From Flavobacterium sediminis (GTDB lineage: Bacteria; Bacteroidota; Bacteroidia; Flavobacteriales; Flavobacteriaceae), in the NCBI RefSeq assembly GCF_003148385.1, contig NZ_CP029463.1, positions 2,046,001 through 2,110,000 on the forward strand: a stretch of DNA of 64,000 nt, in the 5' to 3' direction. Positions 18,107-27,944 of this stretch are shown here, piece by piece. A program made the position numbers and the translations under genes. The notes below the pieces were generated by a model. The model had not been told where the DNA came from, ran no database searches, and saw only the letters and a list, made by a program, of their open reading frames with translations. Each line of letters begins with the position of its first letter. The stretch's first letter is position 1.

Positions 18107-18438
18107 TGACAAATAAAAGATCAGATATAAAGATTTCAGTAGAATTAGACGAAAATCAGATTCCGGAAAAATTAAAGTGGACAGCAAAGGACGGAGGTGT
18201 TGACCAGGCTGAAGCTAAAGCTATGTTGTTGTCAATCTGGGATAGTAAACAAAAAGAAACACTTCGGATAGATTTGTGGACTAAAGATATGCCGGTTGAC
18301 GAAATGAAACAATTCTTTCATCAAACACTGGTAGCTATGGCAGATACTTTTGAAAGAGCTACGACAGATGAGAAAATGAGCGCTACAATGCGTGATTTTT
18401 GCGATTATTTTGCCGAAAAACTGGAATTAAAAGCGTAG
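18106..18438 (+). CDS. gldC: Gliding motility protein GldC
   Basis: A 110-aa soluble protein of the GldC family (SVELDENQIPEKLKWTAKDGG, ETLRIDLWTKDMPVDEMKQFFHQTL). GldC supports efficient gliding motility in Flavobacterium, with no known enzymatic role. It begins on the last base of the gldB stop codon, so the two are translationally coupled, and its end is four bases from the convergent engB. Confidence 0.93.
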   Translation: MTNKRSDIKISVELDENQIPEKLKWTAKDGGVDQAEAKAMLLSIWDSKQKETLRIDLWTKDMPVDEMKQFFHQTLVAMADTFERATTDEKMSATMRDFCDYFAEKLELKA

Positions 18439-18442
18439 CTTT

Positions 18443-19063
18443 TTATAGCATGGAATTGCTTCCGAACATATCTTGATTTACTTGGTCAATGAACTGAAGC
18501 AATTCTTCTTTTCCTGAAGCATCTAAAGACGAAGTAACAAAGTGTTGTGGCATTTCTTCCCAACCGTTAGCTAAAACTTTCTTGCGATAAGCCGCAATAT
18601 TCTGCTGGGCTTTTACTTTTCCGATCTTATCAGCTTTAGTAAAAACGATACAGAACGGAATACCGGATTCTCCCAAATAATTAATGAAGTCTAAATCGAT
18701 CTTTTGGGCTTCTAAGCGAATGTCTATCAATACAAAAGCGCAAACCAATTGTTCTCTTTTTTCAAAATATTCCGTGATGAATTTTTGGAAAGTGGCTTTA
18801 ACGGATTTGGAAACTTTGGCATAGCCATATCCGGGTAAATCTACCAGAAACCAGTTATGGTTGATCTTAAAATGATTGATCAATTGTGTTTTTCCCGGTT
18901 TGGATGAGGTTTTGGCTAAGTGTCTTTGACCAGTCAGCATATTTATTAAAGAGCTTTTACCTACATTGGAACGCCCGATAAAAGCATATTCCGGTATAGG
19001 TTCATTTGGACACTTTTTAGCGTCTGAGTTGCTCACGATAAATTCTGCACTGGTAATTTTCAT
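18443..19063 (-). CDS. engB: Ribosome biogenesis GTP-binding protein EngB (YsxC/YihA)
   Basis: A 206-aa small GTPase needed for assembly of the 50S ribosomal subunit. All GTPase motifs are seen: G1 GRSNVGKS (residues 31-38), G3 DLPG (about 75) and G4 TKAD (about 141). Length is typical. It follows the alpha/beta hydrolase on the minus strand, with a hairpin between them. Confidence 0.95.
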   Translation of the reverse strand: MKITSAEFIVSNSDAKKCPNEPIPEYAFIGRSNVGKSSLINMLTGQRHLAKTSSKPGKTQLINHFKINHNWFLVDLPGYGYAKVSKSVKATFQKFITEYFEKREQLVCAFVLIDIRLEAQKIDLDFINYLGESGIPFCIVFTKADKIGKVKAQQNIAAYRKKVLANGWEEMPQHFVTSSLDASGKEELLQFIDQVNQDMFGSNSML

Positions 19064-19071
19064 TTTTTATA

Positions 19072-19096
19072 ATAAAAAGATTCCCCTTGCGGGGAA
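19072..19096 (-). terminator. Hairpin between the hydrolase gene and engB
   Basis: On the minus strand TTCCCC-GCAA-GGGGAA (19096-19081) is followed by TCTTTTTAT. It is a short GC-rich stem with a tetraloop and T-tract, so a likely terminator for the hydrolase gene or an attenuator into engB. Confidence 0.6.
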
Positions 19097-19098
19097 AG

Positions 19099-19854
19099 TT
19101 ATATTTGATTTTTTTGCAACCAATCAAACAAAATCCGATTGAATTCGTCCGGGTGTTCCATCATTGCAGCATGTCCGCATTTGTCGATCCAGAACAATTC
19201 AGAATTAGGTAATAATCGATTGAATTCCTCAGCTACATCTGGCGGAGTCACTTTGTCATTCTTTCCCCAGATAATACACGTAGGTGTAGTCATATTAGGC
19301 AGGTCTTTTGCCATGTTATGTCGGATAGCGCTTTTAGCTATGGTTAATGTTTTTAAAAGTTTTATCCTGTCATTTACAGTTGCAAAAACTTCATCTACGA
19401 TCTCTTTAGTTGCAACTTTCGGATCGTAAAAAACATCCTCACTTTTCTTTTTGATATATTCGTAATTGCCGCGTTTCGGGTAACTTTCACCCATGCCACT
19501 TTCATACAGTCCGGAACTACCGGTTATTACTAAAGCTTTTACCAGCTCCGGATACATCTTGGTGTGATACAATGCGATGTGGCCACCAAGAGAGTTTCCT
19601 AATAAAATAACCTTTTCAAAACCTTTGTGGATAATGAAATCCTTAACGAATTTTGAAAAAGCTTTTACGTTGGTTTTCAGTATACTTTGTGTATAAAGTG
19701 GGAGTTCGGGAATTACTACTTTATAACCGTTCTTAGGGAAAAAATCAGAAACACCGTCAAAGTTACTTAGCCCTCCCATTAATCCGTGTAATACAATTAT
19801 TGGCGTGCCTTCTCCGGCTTCAAAATAAGTATATTTTTTATCTTTTATTAGCAT
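19099..19854 (-). CDS. Alpha/beta-fold hydrolase
   Basis: A 251-aa cytoplasmic hydrolase. The oxyanion segment VLHGLMGG (about residues 22-29), the nucleophile elbow GNSLGGH (Ser about 88), the acid near WGKNDKVTP and the catalytic His in DKCGHAAMMEHPD are all present. The substrate is unknown. In flavobacteria it is regularly found next to engB and the division cluster. It is divergent from mraZ. Confidence 0.85.
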   Translation of the reverse strand: MLIKDKKYTYFEAGEGTPIIVLHGLMGGLSNFDGVSDFFPKNGYKVVIPELPLYTQSILKTNVKAFSKFVKDFIIHKGFEKVILLGNSLGGHIALYHTKMYPELVKALVITGSSGLYESGMGESYPKRGNYEYIKKKSEDVFYDPKVATKEIVDEVFATVNDRIKLLKTLTIAKSAIRHNMAKDLPNMTTPTCIIWGKNDKVTPPDVAEEFNRLLPNSELFWIDKCGHAAMMEHPDEFNRILFDWLQKNQI

Positions 19855-19889
19855 AGTGTCAATTTCAAATTGTCAACATGAAATTTTCA

Positions 19890-19897
19890 CAAATATA
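19890..19897 (-). promoter_or_regulatory. -7 element for the alpha/beta hydrolase
   Basis: On the minus strand this reads TATATTTG, 35 bases ahead of the ATG at 19854. Confidence 0.6.
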
Positions 19898-20148
19898 AGA
19901 CTTTATGCTTTAATAGGAAGCAAAAATATAAAGCTGTTTTTAACGAGTGTTTTTGGTGTTTTTTGGAGACTCTATATGCTTAAATTTCAGTTTGTTTTGT
20001 GTTTTTTTGGATGATTTTTTTGTTAAAAGTGATGGCTGTTGAATGTTAAATTAAAGTTATAAAAACAGTTGAAAACTCAATGTGTACGGTAGCTTGTCTC
20101 AAAAGTGTACTTAAGTATTTGATTACGAAAGGGTAAAAACTTATCAAC
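19898..20148. other. AT-rich intergenic region upstream of mraZ
   Basis: This is the gene-free part of the 364-base gap between the divergent hydrolase and mraZ. It is rich in T/G on the plus strand and contains one isolated AAAGTGT (20102-20108), which is not in phase with the MraZ operator repeats that follow. No ORF or RNA gene is seen. Confidence 0.6.
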
Positions 20149-20178
20149 AAAGTGGTAGTTTGTGGTAAAAAGTGGTGA
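20149..20178 (+). promoter_or_regulatory. Predicted MraZ operator: three 10-bp-spaced GTGG repeats
   Basis: AAAGTGG (20149), TTTGTGG (20159) and AAAGTGG (20169) repeat at exactly 10-base intervals directly upstream of the mraZ -7 element. MraZ proteins bind direct GTG/TGGG-type repeats with 10-bp period ahead of their own operon in E. coli and Mycoplasma. The TTTG at 20159-20162 is also where a -33 element would lie, so binding would block RNA polymerase. Confidence 0.7.
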
Positions 20179-20186
20179 TTTTTTTC

Positions 20187-20194
20187 TACTTTTG
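20187..20194 (+). promoter_or_regulatory. -7 element of the dcw operon
   Basis: TACTTTTG matches TAnnTTTG, 24 bases before the TTG start of mraZ and nine bases after the operator repeats. Confidence 0.7.
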
Positions 20195-20218
20195 TATAAA
20201 CTATAGTGTAAACAGACT

Positions 20219-20689
20219 TTGAAACCACTGATTGGAACATACGAATGTAAAGTTGATGCAAAAGGCAGATTGATGATTCCGGTTGCTTTAAAAAAGCAAT
20301 TTGACGGAACAGAAGCTGCTTTTGTACTGAAGCGTTCGGTGTTTCAGCCTTGTTTGGAGTTGTACCCGATAGAGGAATGGAACAAAATGATGGCAAAAAT
20401 CAATAAATTGAATCGTTTTGTAAAGAAAAACAATGACTTTATTCGTCGGTTTACGGCTGGTGTGAAAATGATAGAGATAGATGCAAACGGTCGTTTGCTG
20501 ATTCCTAAAGATTTAGTGGTGTTTGCAAAGATTGATAAAGATGTGGTCTTGTCTTCTGCGGTTTCAATTGTAGAGATATGGGATAAAGAATTGTACGAAA
20601 ATGCAATTGAGGATTCCGCTCAGGATTTTGCAGATTTAGCAGAAGAGGTAATGGGTAATTTTAATATTGACGAAGATGGAATATCATAA
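20219..20689 (+). CDS. mraZ: Division/cell wall cluster transcriptional regulator MraZ
   Basis: A 156-aa AbrB-fold DNA-binding protein with two SpoVT-AbrB repeats ([22 protein letters not shown], residues 4-25; [17 protein letters not shown], about 84-100). MraZ forms rings that bind repeats upstream of the division cluster and control it. The start is TTG, with homologs beginning at the same place and no ATG nearby. Its end overlaps rsmH by 14 bases. Confidence 0.93.
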   Translation: MKPLIGTYECKVDAKGRLMIPVALKKQFDGTEAAFVLKRSVFQPCLELYPIEEWNKMMAKINKLNRFVKKNNDFIRRFTAGVKMIEIDANGRLLIPKDLVVFAKIDKDVVLSSAVSIVEIWDKELYENAIEDSAQDFADLAEEVMGNFNIDEDGIS

Positions 20690-21571
20690 TCCGGTTTTAT
20701 TAAAAGAAACGGTAGATGGTTTGAATATTAAACCGGATGGGGTTTATGTGGATGTGACTTTTGGCGGGGCGGACATTCCCGTGAGATAATGTCGCGATTG
20801 GGAGATCGTGGGAAATTGATAGCTTTTGATCAGGACGAAGATGCGTTGCGGAATGCTATTGATGACGAGCGTTTTTTGTTGATTAATGAGAATTTCAGAA
20901 ATATTAAAAGGTTCTTACGCTTTCACGGAATTAAAAAAGTGGACGGTATTTTAGCGGATCTGGGAGTTTCATCTCATCAGTTTGATGTGGCGGAAAGAGG
21001 TTTTTCTATTCGTTTTGATGCTGAACTGGATATGCGTATGAGTCAGAAAGGTGAGTTAAGTGCTTTTCATGTAGTGAACGAATATAGTGAGCAGGATCTG
21101 AAAAGGGTTTTTGTACAATATGGCGAATTGAAGAATGGTGGGGCGATGGCAAACGTAATTGTGTCGGCACGAAAAGATAAGCAAATTCGCAATACCGAAC
21201 ATTTAAAGCAAGTGCTGGCGAAGTTTTTACCGGCTCACAAGAGTAACAAGATATTGGCTCAGATCTATCAGGCGATCCGTATTGAAGTGAATCAGGAAAT
21301 TGAAGTGTTGAAGGAGTTTTTAGAGCAATCACTGGAATTGTTAAATCCGGGCGGACGTTTGAGTGTGATTTCGTATCACTCATTGGAAGATCGTTTGGTT
21401 AAACGCTTTATGCGAAACGGAATGTTTGAAGGAGAGCCGGAACGAGATTTCTTTGGGAACTTTGAAGTGCCGTTTAAAATTATAGAACGTTTGATTGTGC
21501 CGACTGAGGAAGAAATCGAGCTAAACAACAGGGCAAGAAGTGCGAAATTAAGAGTGGCGGAAAAATTATAA
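20676..21571 (+). pseudogene. rsmH: 16S rRNA m4C1402 methyltransferase RsmH, interrupted by a one-base frameshift
   Basis: RsmH (MraW) methylates N4 of C1402 in 16S rRNA. Translation starts at ATG 20676 ([16 protein letters not shown]) inside the end of mraZ. The frame breaks at GGGG 20766-20769: one more G gives the expected [13 protein letters not shown], and 896+1 bases makes exactly 298 aa. The SAM motif at the break and the downstream ADLGVSSHQFDVAERGFS and SYHSLEDRLVKRF segments are otherwise normal. Most likely a sequencing error. Confidence 0.88.
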
Positions 21572-21574
21572 AAA

Positions 21575-21934
21575 ATGAAGAACGGTATATACAGTTTGTT
21601 GAAAGCTAAGTTTCTGGTAAGTGACGACGCACTTAAGAACTGGAAGTTTATTGTTTTTCTGATCTTTTTAGCTATGATAATGATTGCTAATAATCACAGG
21701 TACGATGCTAAAAATTATAAAATAACCGAATTGACCAACCGAGTAAAGGAGTTGCGTTCGGAATTTGTGGACAGACGGTCAGAGCTGATGAAGTTGAAAA
21801 TGGAATCGACCGTCGCTAAAAAAATGGAAAAAAGAGAGATTTACCCGGCAAGTGTACCGCCGACAAAAATAATAGTAAAGAAAAGTATAAAAGAAGAAAA
21901 AAGTTTTTTTGACCGTTTCAAATTATGGCAGTAA
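21575..21934 (+). CDS. ftsL: FtsL-like cell division protein
   Basis: A 119-aa bitopic membrane protein with a short cytoplasmic N-terminus, one helix (WKFIVFLIFLAMIMIANNH, about residues 22-40) and a periplasmic coiled coil (about 45-85). It is in the ftsL position, between rsmH and ftsI, and overlaps ftsI by 10 bases. FtsL acts with FtsQ and FtsB-like proteins to activate FtsWI. Assignment rests on topology and position since FtsL sequences diverge widely. Confidence 0.8.
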   Translation: MKNGIYSLLKAKFLVSDDALKNWKFIVFLIFLAMIMIANNHRYDAKNYKITELTNRVKELRSEFVDRRSELMKLKMESTVAKKMEKREIYPASVPPTKIIVKKSIKEEKSFFDRFKLWQ

Positions 21935-23919
21935 AACCGAAAAATACAAATTATAGAATGTATGGCGTAGCTTTCACAATATTTGTGATAGCTATTTTGG
22001 TTTTGGTCAAATTGAATAATATTCAATGGGTAGAAGGAGAATACTACCGAAAATTAGCAAAAGAACGAACCGTTAAGAACTTTACCATTCCGGCTAATAA
22101 AGGAAATGTGTATTCGGCTGATGGCAGTCTTTTGGCAACTTCAATTCCGGAATATACGATTCGCTTTGATGCACTTTCTCCATCGCAGGAAAACTTTACC
22201 AATCTTATAAAACCTCTGAGTGATTCACTTTCAGTTATGTTTGGTAAAACACCCGGTCATTATCAGGCGCAATTACAAAAAGCCAGAGCTAATAAAAACA
22301 GGTATTATCTGATAGCCAGAAAGCTAAGTTATACCCAATATATGCGTATAAAAAGTTTTCCGCTTTTTAATAAAGGAGCTTACAAAGGGGGTATTATTGT
22401 GGAGCAGAAAACAGTTCGGGAACATCCTATTGGTTTGGTAGCGCAGAGAACTATCGGTTACGAAAGAGCAAATGCAGATGGCTCGCCTAACGGGAAAGGA
22501 TTAGAATACGCTTTTCGTAAATACATCAATGGCAAGAACGGTCATCGTATGATGCAAAAAATTGCCAAAAGCCAGTGGAAACCTATTAGTGATAATAATG
22601 AATTAGACCCGCAGGACGGTTATGATATCGTATCTACTATAGATGTGTATATTCAGGATATTGCCCATCATGCTTTGTTGAAACAATTGGAGCATTACGA
22701 GGCTGACCACGGTTGTGTAGTAGTGATGGAAACCAAAACCGGAGCCATTAAGGCTATTTCAAACTTGGGAAGGGCCTCTGATGGCAGTTATTATGAATCA
22801 CAGAATTATGCCGTAGCAGAATCGCACGAACCGGGTTCTACTTTTAAGCTGTTTGACCTGATAGCACTTTTAGACGACCATAAGGTGGATACCAGTAAAG
22901 TGTATGATACCCATAACGGAGTTGTTGAATATTATAAGAGAAAAGTACGGGATTCCAAAAAAGGAGGCTATGGAAAGATCTCTTTAGCCAGAGGATTCGA
23001 ACTGTCCTCCAATACTGTGTTGGTACAAGCTGTTCATGATAATTATAAAGATAATCCGCAACAGTTTATAGATAGAATAAATAGTTATGGTTTAAGCAAA
23101 CCTTTAGGCTTGCAGTTAATAGGTGAAGGAAAACCGAGAATTCCGCAACCCGGCGACAAGAATTGGTACGGAACCACTTTACCATGGATGGCATTTGGTT
23201 ACGGAATTGCAATGACGCCTTTACAAACACTTACCCTATACAATGCAGTGGCTAACAATGGGAAAATGGTAAAACCCTATTTCGTAAAAGAGATTAAAGA
23301 GTGGAATAAAACTATTGAAAAGTTCGAGCCTGAAGTGATCAATCCTAAAATTGCTTCGGATGAAACCTTAAAAAAAGTTCGGGCAGTATTAGAGAACGTG
23401 GTGAAGAGAGGAACAGGTTCTAAACTGTATTCTAAAGATTTTTCGATGGCAGGAAAAACAGGAACGGCACAAGCTAATTATCGCGATCGGTCAAAGCTGT
23501 ATTATGTATCCTCATTTGCGGGGTATTTTCCGGCTAATGATCCTAAGTATTCTTGTATAGTAGTGGTTCATAAACCTAATGTTTCTGCCGGATATTATGG
23601 TGCTGATGTCGCCGGACCAGTTTTTAAACGTATTGCACAGAAAATTTACACGGATTCTCCTCCTACAAATCATATAAAGGATATTAATGAGAAGATAAAT
23701 GCGGTAGAAAAACAATATGCTTCTTATTATAAGAAGTCAAATAATGCAACAGATAAAGTTCCTGATGTAAAAGGAATGCAGGCAATGGATGCCGTTGCAC
23801 TTCTGGAGAATTTAGGGTTGCATGTTGAAATTAAAGGTGTCGGAAAAGTAAAAACACAATCGGTTAAAGCCGGTGAAAAGATCAATAAAGATTCAATCAT
23901 CATTTTAGAATTATCGTGA
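21925..23919 (+). CDS. ftsI: Division-specific penicillin-binding protein (FtsI-like) with PASTA domain
   Basis: A 664-aa class B PBP: an N-terminal transmembrane helix (about residues 13-31), a dimerisation domain and a transpeptidase domain with SxxK at Ser305-Lys308 (GSTFK), SxN at 361-363 (SSN) and KTG at 511-513. A single PASTA domain closes the protein (about residues 610-664, VPDVKGMQAMDAVALLENLGL). The PASTA tail is more like SpoVD or Gram-positive PBP2x than E. coli FtsI, but is common in Bacteroidetes. It cross-links septal peptidoglycan with FtsW. Confidence 0.93.
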   Translation: MAVKPKNTNYRMYGVAFTIFVIAILVLVKLNNIQWVEGEYYRKLAKERTVKNFTIPANKGNVYSADGSLLATSIPEYTIRFDALSPSQENFTNLIKPLSDSLSVMFGKTPGHYQAQLQKARANKNRYYLIARKLSYTQYMRIKSFPLFNKGAYKGGIIVEQKTVREHPIGLVAQRTIGYERANADGSPNGKGLEYAFRKYINGKNGHRMMQKIAKSQWKPISDNNELDPQDGYDIVSTIDVYIQDIAHHALLKQLEHYEADHGCVVVMETKTGAIKAISNLGRASDGSYYESQNYAVAESHEPGSTFKLFDLIALLDDHKVDTSKVYDTHNGVVEYYKRKVRDSKKGGYGKISLARGFELSSNTVLVQAVHDNYKDNPQQFIDRINSYGLSKPLGLQLIGEGKPRIPQPGDKNWYGTTLPWMAFGYGIAMTPLQTLTLYNAVANNGKMVKPYFVKEIKEWNKTIEKFEPEVINPKIASDETLKKVRAVLENVVKRGTGSKLYSKDFSMAGKTGTAQANYRDRSKLYYVSSFAGYFPANDPKYSCIVVVHKPNVSAGYYGADVAGPVFKRIAQKIYTDSPPTNHIKDINEKINAVEKQYASYYKKSNNATDKVPDVKGMQAMDAVALLENLGLHVEIKGVGKVKTQSVKAGEKINKDSIIILELS

Positions 23920-25376
23920 AGCTATTAAAAGATATATTATACAAAGTACACATTGAAGCGGTAAGAGGAACCACTGATGTGACTATCGGGAAAATTGAAT
24001 TTGATTCCAGAAAAATTCAGTTGAATGATGCTTTTGTAGCTATCAGAGGTACTCTGTCAGATGGTCATGCATTTATTGATAAGGCTGTGGATCAAGGAGC
24101 GATAGCTGTAATTTGCGAAGAGTTTCCTGAGCGAATTGTAAACGGTGTGACCTATATTCAGGTTCAGAATACACATGAGGCATTAGCTTTTACAGCAGCT
24201 AATTATTACGACAACCCTTCCGATAAGTTAAAATTGGTGGGAGTAACCGGAACCAACGGGAAAACAACAATAGCTTCTTTATTATACCAAATGTTTAAAC
24301 GTGCCGGGTATAAAGTAGGCTTGTTGTCAACTGTAAAAATTCTGGTAGATAATAACGAATTTAAGGCAACGCATACAACCCCGGATTCATTAACGATCAA
24401 TTATTATTTGAATGAAATGGCTGAAGCCGGTTGTGAGTTTTGTTTCATGGAGGTAAGCTCGCACGGAATTCATCAGAAAAGAACGGAAGGGTTACATTTT
24501 ACCGGAGGAATATTTACCAACTTAACACACGATCATTTAGATTATCATAAAACTTTTGCAGAATATCGGGATGTTAAGAAATCGTTCTTTGATAATTTGC
24601 CGAAAACGGCATTTGCAATCAGTAACGTTGACGATAAGAACGGAATGGTAATGTTGCAAAATACAGTAGCTAAAAAAGTTACTTATGCTATAAAGTCCTA
24701 TGCAGATTATAAAGCGCAGATTTTGGAAAATCAGTTTAGTGGTTTGTTGCTGAAGATCAATAATAATGAAGTTTGGACTAAATTAATAGGAGCGTTCAAC
24801 GCCTATAACTTATTAGCGATCTATGCAACGGGTGTCGAATTAGGTTTAGAAAGTGATGAAGTATTGCGCTTACTTTCCGAACTCGAAAGTGTGTCGGGAA
24901 GATTCCAGTATTTCGTGTCACCGGGCAAAATAACAGCCGTTGTAGATTATGCTCATACACCGGATGCTTTGGAAAATGTGCTGAAAACAATAAACGATAT
25001 ACGGACAAAAAATGAAATTTTAATAACGGTTGTAGGTTGTGGTGGAGATCGGGATAAGACTAAAAGACCAGTAATGGCCAAGATAGCTTCCGATTTAAGT
25101 AATAAAGTCATTTTTACATCCGATAATCCACGCTCAGAAGATCCGCAAGTCATCATTGATGAGATGGAAAAAGGAGTAGAACCGCAAAATTTCAAAAAAA
25201 CACTTTCTATTTTAGATAGAAAACAAGCCATAAAAACAGCGTGCCAAATGGCACAGCCCAATGATATTATAGTAATTGCCGGAAAAGGACATGAAACCTA
25301 TCAGGAAATTAAAGGCGTGCGACATGATTTTGATGATATGAAGATCGTAAAAGAATTTTTAAACCAATTAAGCTAA
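23916..25376 (+). CDS. murE: UDP-N-acetylmuramoylalanyl-D-glutamate--diamino acid ligase MurE
   Basis: A 486-aa Mur ligase that adds the third amino acid to the peptidoglycan precursor. The ATP-binding loop is GVTGTNGKTT (about residues 108-117), with EVSSHG and NLTHDHLDYH following; the DNPRSEDP segment (about 405) is the meso-diaminopimelate-specificity motif DNPR, so DAP is the expected substrate. The GTG start overlaps the ftsI stop by four bases. Confidence 0.95.
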   Translation: MKLLKDILYKVHIEAVRGTTDVTIGKIEFDSRKIQLNDAFVAIRGTLSDGHAFIDKAVDQGAIAVICEEFPERIVNGVTYIQVQNTHEALAFTAANYYDNPSDKLKLVGVTGTNGKTTIASLLYQMFKRAGYKVGLLSTVKILVDNNEFKATHTTPDSLTINYYLNEMAEAGCEFCFMEVSSHGIHQKRTEGLHFTGGIFTNLTHDHLDYHKTFAEYRDVKKSFFDNLPKTAFAISNVDDKNGMVMLQNTVAKKVTYAIKSYADYKAQILENQFSGLLLKINNNEVWTKLIGAFNAYNLLAIYATGVELGLESDEVLRLLSELESVSGRFQYFVSPGKITAVVDYAHTPDALENVLKTINDIRTKNEILITVVGCGGDRDKTKRPVMAKIASDLSNKVIFTSDNPRSEDPQVIIDEMEKGVEPQNFKKTLSILDRKQAIKTACQMAQPNDIIVIAGKGHETYQEIKGVRHDFDDMKIVKEFLNQLS

Positions 25377-25388
25377 AACTAACTCGCA

Positions 25389-26606
25389 ATGTTATATTAT
25401 TTATTTCAGTATTTAGACAAAGCATTTGATGTTCCGGGAGCCGGAGTGTTTCAGTATATCACGTTTCGTTCAGCGATGGCATTCATTCTTTCGCTGGCAA
25501 TTGCTACTATTTACGGAAAAAAGATCATCAACTTTTTAAGAAAACAACAAGTTGGTGAAACCATACGAGAGTTAGGGTTAGAAGGACAAACGCAAAAAGC
25601 GGGAACGCCTACAATGGGAGGGATCATTATTATTCTGGCAACATTAGTTCCGGTATTCCTGTTTGCAAGGTTAGAGAATATCTATGTTATTCTTTTAATA
25701 ATAACTACCCTGTGGATGGGAACAATAGGATTTATTGATGATTATATTAAGATATTTAAGAAAGACAAAGAAGGATTAAAAGGAAGGTTTAAAGTAATCG
25801 GGCAAGTTGGTCTGGGGTTAATAGTAGGATCTGTACTCTATTTCCACTCAGGGGTTACCGTACGTAAAGATACTATGGGAGCTCGTGTTAAAATAGAAAA
25901 CGTAGATACTAAATTCTTACAGGAAAAATCAACAGCAACAACGATTCCGTTCTTAAAGAATAATGAGTTTGATTATGCTAAAGTACTGTCGTTTATGGGC
26001 GATGGTTATGAAAAATGGGCATGGTTGATCTTTATACCGGTTGTGATCTTTATCATCACTGCCGTTTCAAACGGTGCTAACCTGACAGATGGAATTGATG
26101 GTTTAGCCGCCGGAACTTCGGCAATATCGGTGCTGACCTTGGGGATTTTTACATTCCTCTCCGGAAATATTATTTTTTCAGATTATTTGAATATTATGTA
26201 TATCCCTAATTCTGGAGAAATGACCATTTATATTGCTGCCTTTGTGGGAGCATTAGTTGGTTTTCTTTGGTACAATACCTATCCGGCTACTGTATTTATG
26301 GGAGATACCGGAAGTTTGACGATCGGTGGAATAATAGCCGTAATTGCTATTGCTATCCGAAAAGAATTAATGATCCCGATTTTATGTGGAATCTTTCTGG
26401 CTGAAAATTTATCAGTGGTGTTGCAGGTGAGCTATTTTAAATATACCAAAAAGAAATACGGAGAAGGGCGCCGCATTTTTCTAATGTCGCCTTTACATCA
26501 TCATTACCAGAAAAAAGGATACCATGAAAGTAAGATTGTGACTCGTTTCTGGATTGTAGGCATTTTACTAGCCATTTTCACTTTAGTGTCATTAAAACTA
26601 AGATAG
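25389..26606 (+). CDS. mraY: Phospho-N-acetylmuramoyl-pentapeptide-transferase MraY
   Basis: A 405-aa polytopic membrane enzyme that makes lipid I on the inner face of the cytoplasmic membrane. Hallmarks: KAGTPTMGG (about residues 70-78), [16 protein letters not shown] (about 117-132), [10 protein letters not shown] (about 231) and [12 protein letters not shown] (about 366). The extra soluble segment at residues 155-200 is typical of Bacteroidetes MraY. Confidence 0.95.
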   Translation: MLYYLFQYLDKAFDVPGAGVFQYITFRSAMAFILSLAIATIYGKKIINFLRKQQVGETIRELGLEGQTQKAGTPTMGGIIIILATLVPVFLFARLENIYVILLIITTLWMGTIGFIDDYIKIFKKDKEGLKGRFKVIGQVGLGLIVGSVLYFHSGVTVRKDTMGARVKIENVDTKFLQEKSTATTIPFLKNNEFDYAKVLSFMGDGYEKWAWLIFIPVVIFIITAVSNGANLTDGIDGLAAGTSAISVLTLGIFTFLSGNIIFSDYLNIMYIPNSGEMTIYIAAFVGALVGFLWYNTYPATVFMGDTGSLTIGGIIAVIAIAIRKELMIPILCGIFLAENLSVVLQVSYFKYTKKKYGEGRRIFLMSPLHHHYQKKGYHESKIVTRFWIVGILLAIFTLVSLKLR

Positions 26607-26607
26607 G

Positions 26608-27939
26608 ATGAGACTGGTTGTTTTAGGAGGAGGTGAAAGCGGTGTAGGAACTGCAATTTTAGGTAAAAAGAAAGGATATGATGTCTTTCTGTCTGATTTC
26701 GGAAAGATAAAAAATAATTATAGAGAAGTTCTTTTAATTAATAGGATAGATTGGGAAGACGAAAAGCATACGGAGGACTTAATTCTTAATGCTGATGTGG
26801 TAATGAAAAGTCCTGGTATTCCGGATAAGGCTCCGATAGTTAAAAAATTAAAGGAGAAAGGAATTCCGGTTATTTCGGAGATTGAATTTGCTTCGCAATT
26901 CACAGATGCTTTGACCATAGGTATTACAGGAAGCAACGGAAAAACCACAACGACGCTTTTAACGTATCATCTGTTAAAGCAAGGCGGATTAAACGTTGGT
27001 CTGGCCGGGAATATCGGAAAGAGCTTTGCCTGGCAGGTAGCAGAGAATAAACATGACGTGTATGTGTTGGAATTAAGTAGTTTTCAATTGGACGGGATTG
27101 AAAAATTTAAACCACATATTGCTGTGCTAACCAATTTGAGTCCGGATCATTTGGATCGGTATAATTATGATTATAACCAGTATATAGCAGCCAAGTTTCG
27201 GATTACCATGAATCAAACGGAAGAAGATTATTTAATAGTCGATGGCGATGATGTTGAAACTCAAAAATGGTTGGATCAACATCCGATAAAAGCAAAATTA
27301 ATTTCGTTTTCACTCACTAAAAAGATTGAGAACGGAGGAAGTATAGAAGATAACAATTTGAACAATAATATAAATAACGATTTATTTACCATGCCAATAA
27401 ATGAATTATCATTAGAAGGAAAGCACAATGTGAAAAATGCTATGGCAGCGACTGCAGTGGCTCAATTGATGAAAATAAGAAAACAGACCATTCGTGAAAG
27501 TCTGAGTAATTTTCAAGGAGCGGAACATCGTTTGGAAAAGGTGTTGAAAATACAAGGAGTGCAGTATACCAATGATTCTAAAGCTACTAATGTTAATGCT
27601 ACATTCTTTGCATTGGATAGTATGGCAACGCCAACGGTATGGATTGTAGGAGGTGTAGATAAAGGAAATGATTATGACGAATTGATGCCTTTAGTGCGCG
27701 AAAAGGTAAAAGGGATCATTTGCTTGGGGGTAGATAATCAGAAAATTTTCAACGCTTTCAGTGGAGTAGTGGATGTGATGATAGAAACAACTTCAATGAC
27801 AGAAGCAGTAAAGATCGCACAGAGAATGGCCGAAAAAGGAGATACGGTATTGTTGTCACCGGCTTGTGCAAGTTTTGATCTGTTTGAAAATTATGAAGAC
27901 AGAGGACGTCAGTTTAAACAAGCAGTACATAATTTATAA
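26608..27939 (+). CDS. murD: UDP-N-acetylmuramoylalanine--D-glutamate ligase MurD
   Basis: A 443-aa cytoplasmic Mur ligase adding D-Glu to UDP-MurNAc-L-Ala. The N-terminal VVLGGGESGVGTA binds the nucleotide sugar; the ATP loop is GITGSNGKTT (about residues 108-117); NLSPDHLDRY and NDSKATNVNAT are also present. An Asn-rich stretch (about residues 247-258) is a local low-complexity insertion. The gene starts two bases after mraY. Confidence 0.95.
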   Translation: MRLVVLGGGESGVGTAILGKKKGYDVFLSDFGKIKNNYREVLLINRIDWEDEKHTEDLILNADVVMKSPGIPDKAPIVKKLKEKGIPVISEIEFASQFTDALTIGITGSNGKTTTTLLTYHLLKQGGLNVGLAGNIGKSFAWQVAENKHDVYVLELSSFQLDGIEKFKPHIAVLTNLSPDHLDRYNYDYNQYIAAKFRITMNQTEEDYLIVDGDDVETQKWLDQHPIKAKLISFSLTKKIENGGSIEDNNLNNNINNDLFTMPINELSLEGKHNVKNAMAATAVAQLMKIRKQTIRESLSNFQGAEHRLEKVLKIQGVQYTNDSKATNVNATFFALDSMATPTVWIVGGVDKGNDYDELMPLVREKVKGIICLGVDNQKIFNAFSGVVDVMIETTSMTEAVKIAQRMAEKGDTVLLSPACASFDLFENYEDRGRQFKQAVHNL

Positions 27940-27944
27940 AAAGC

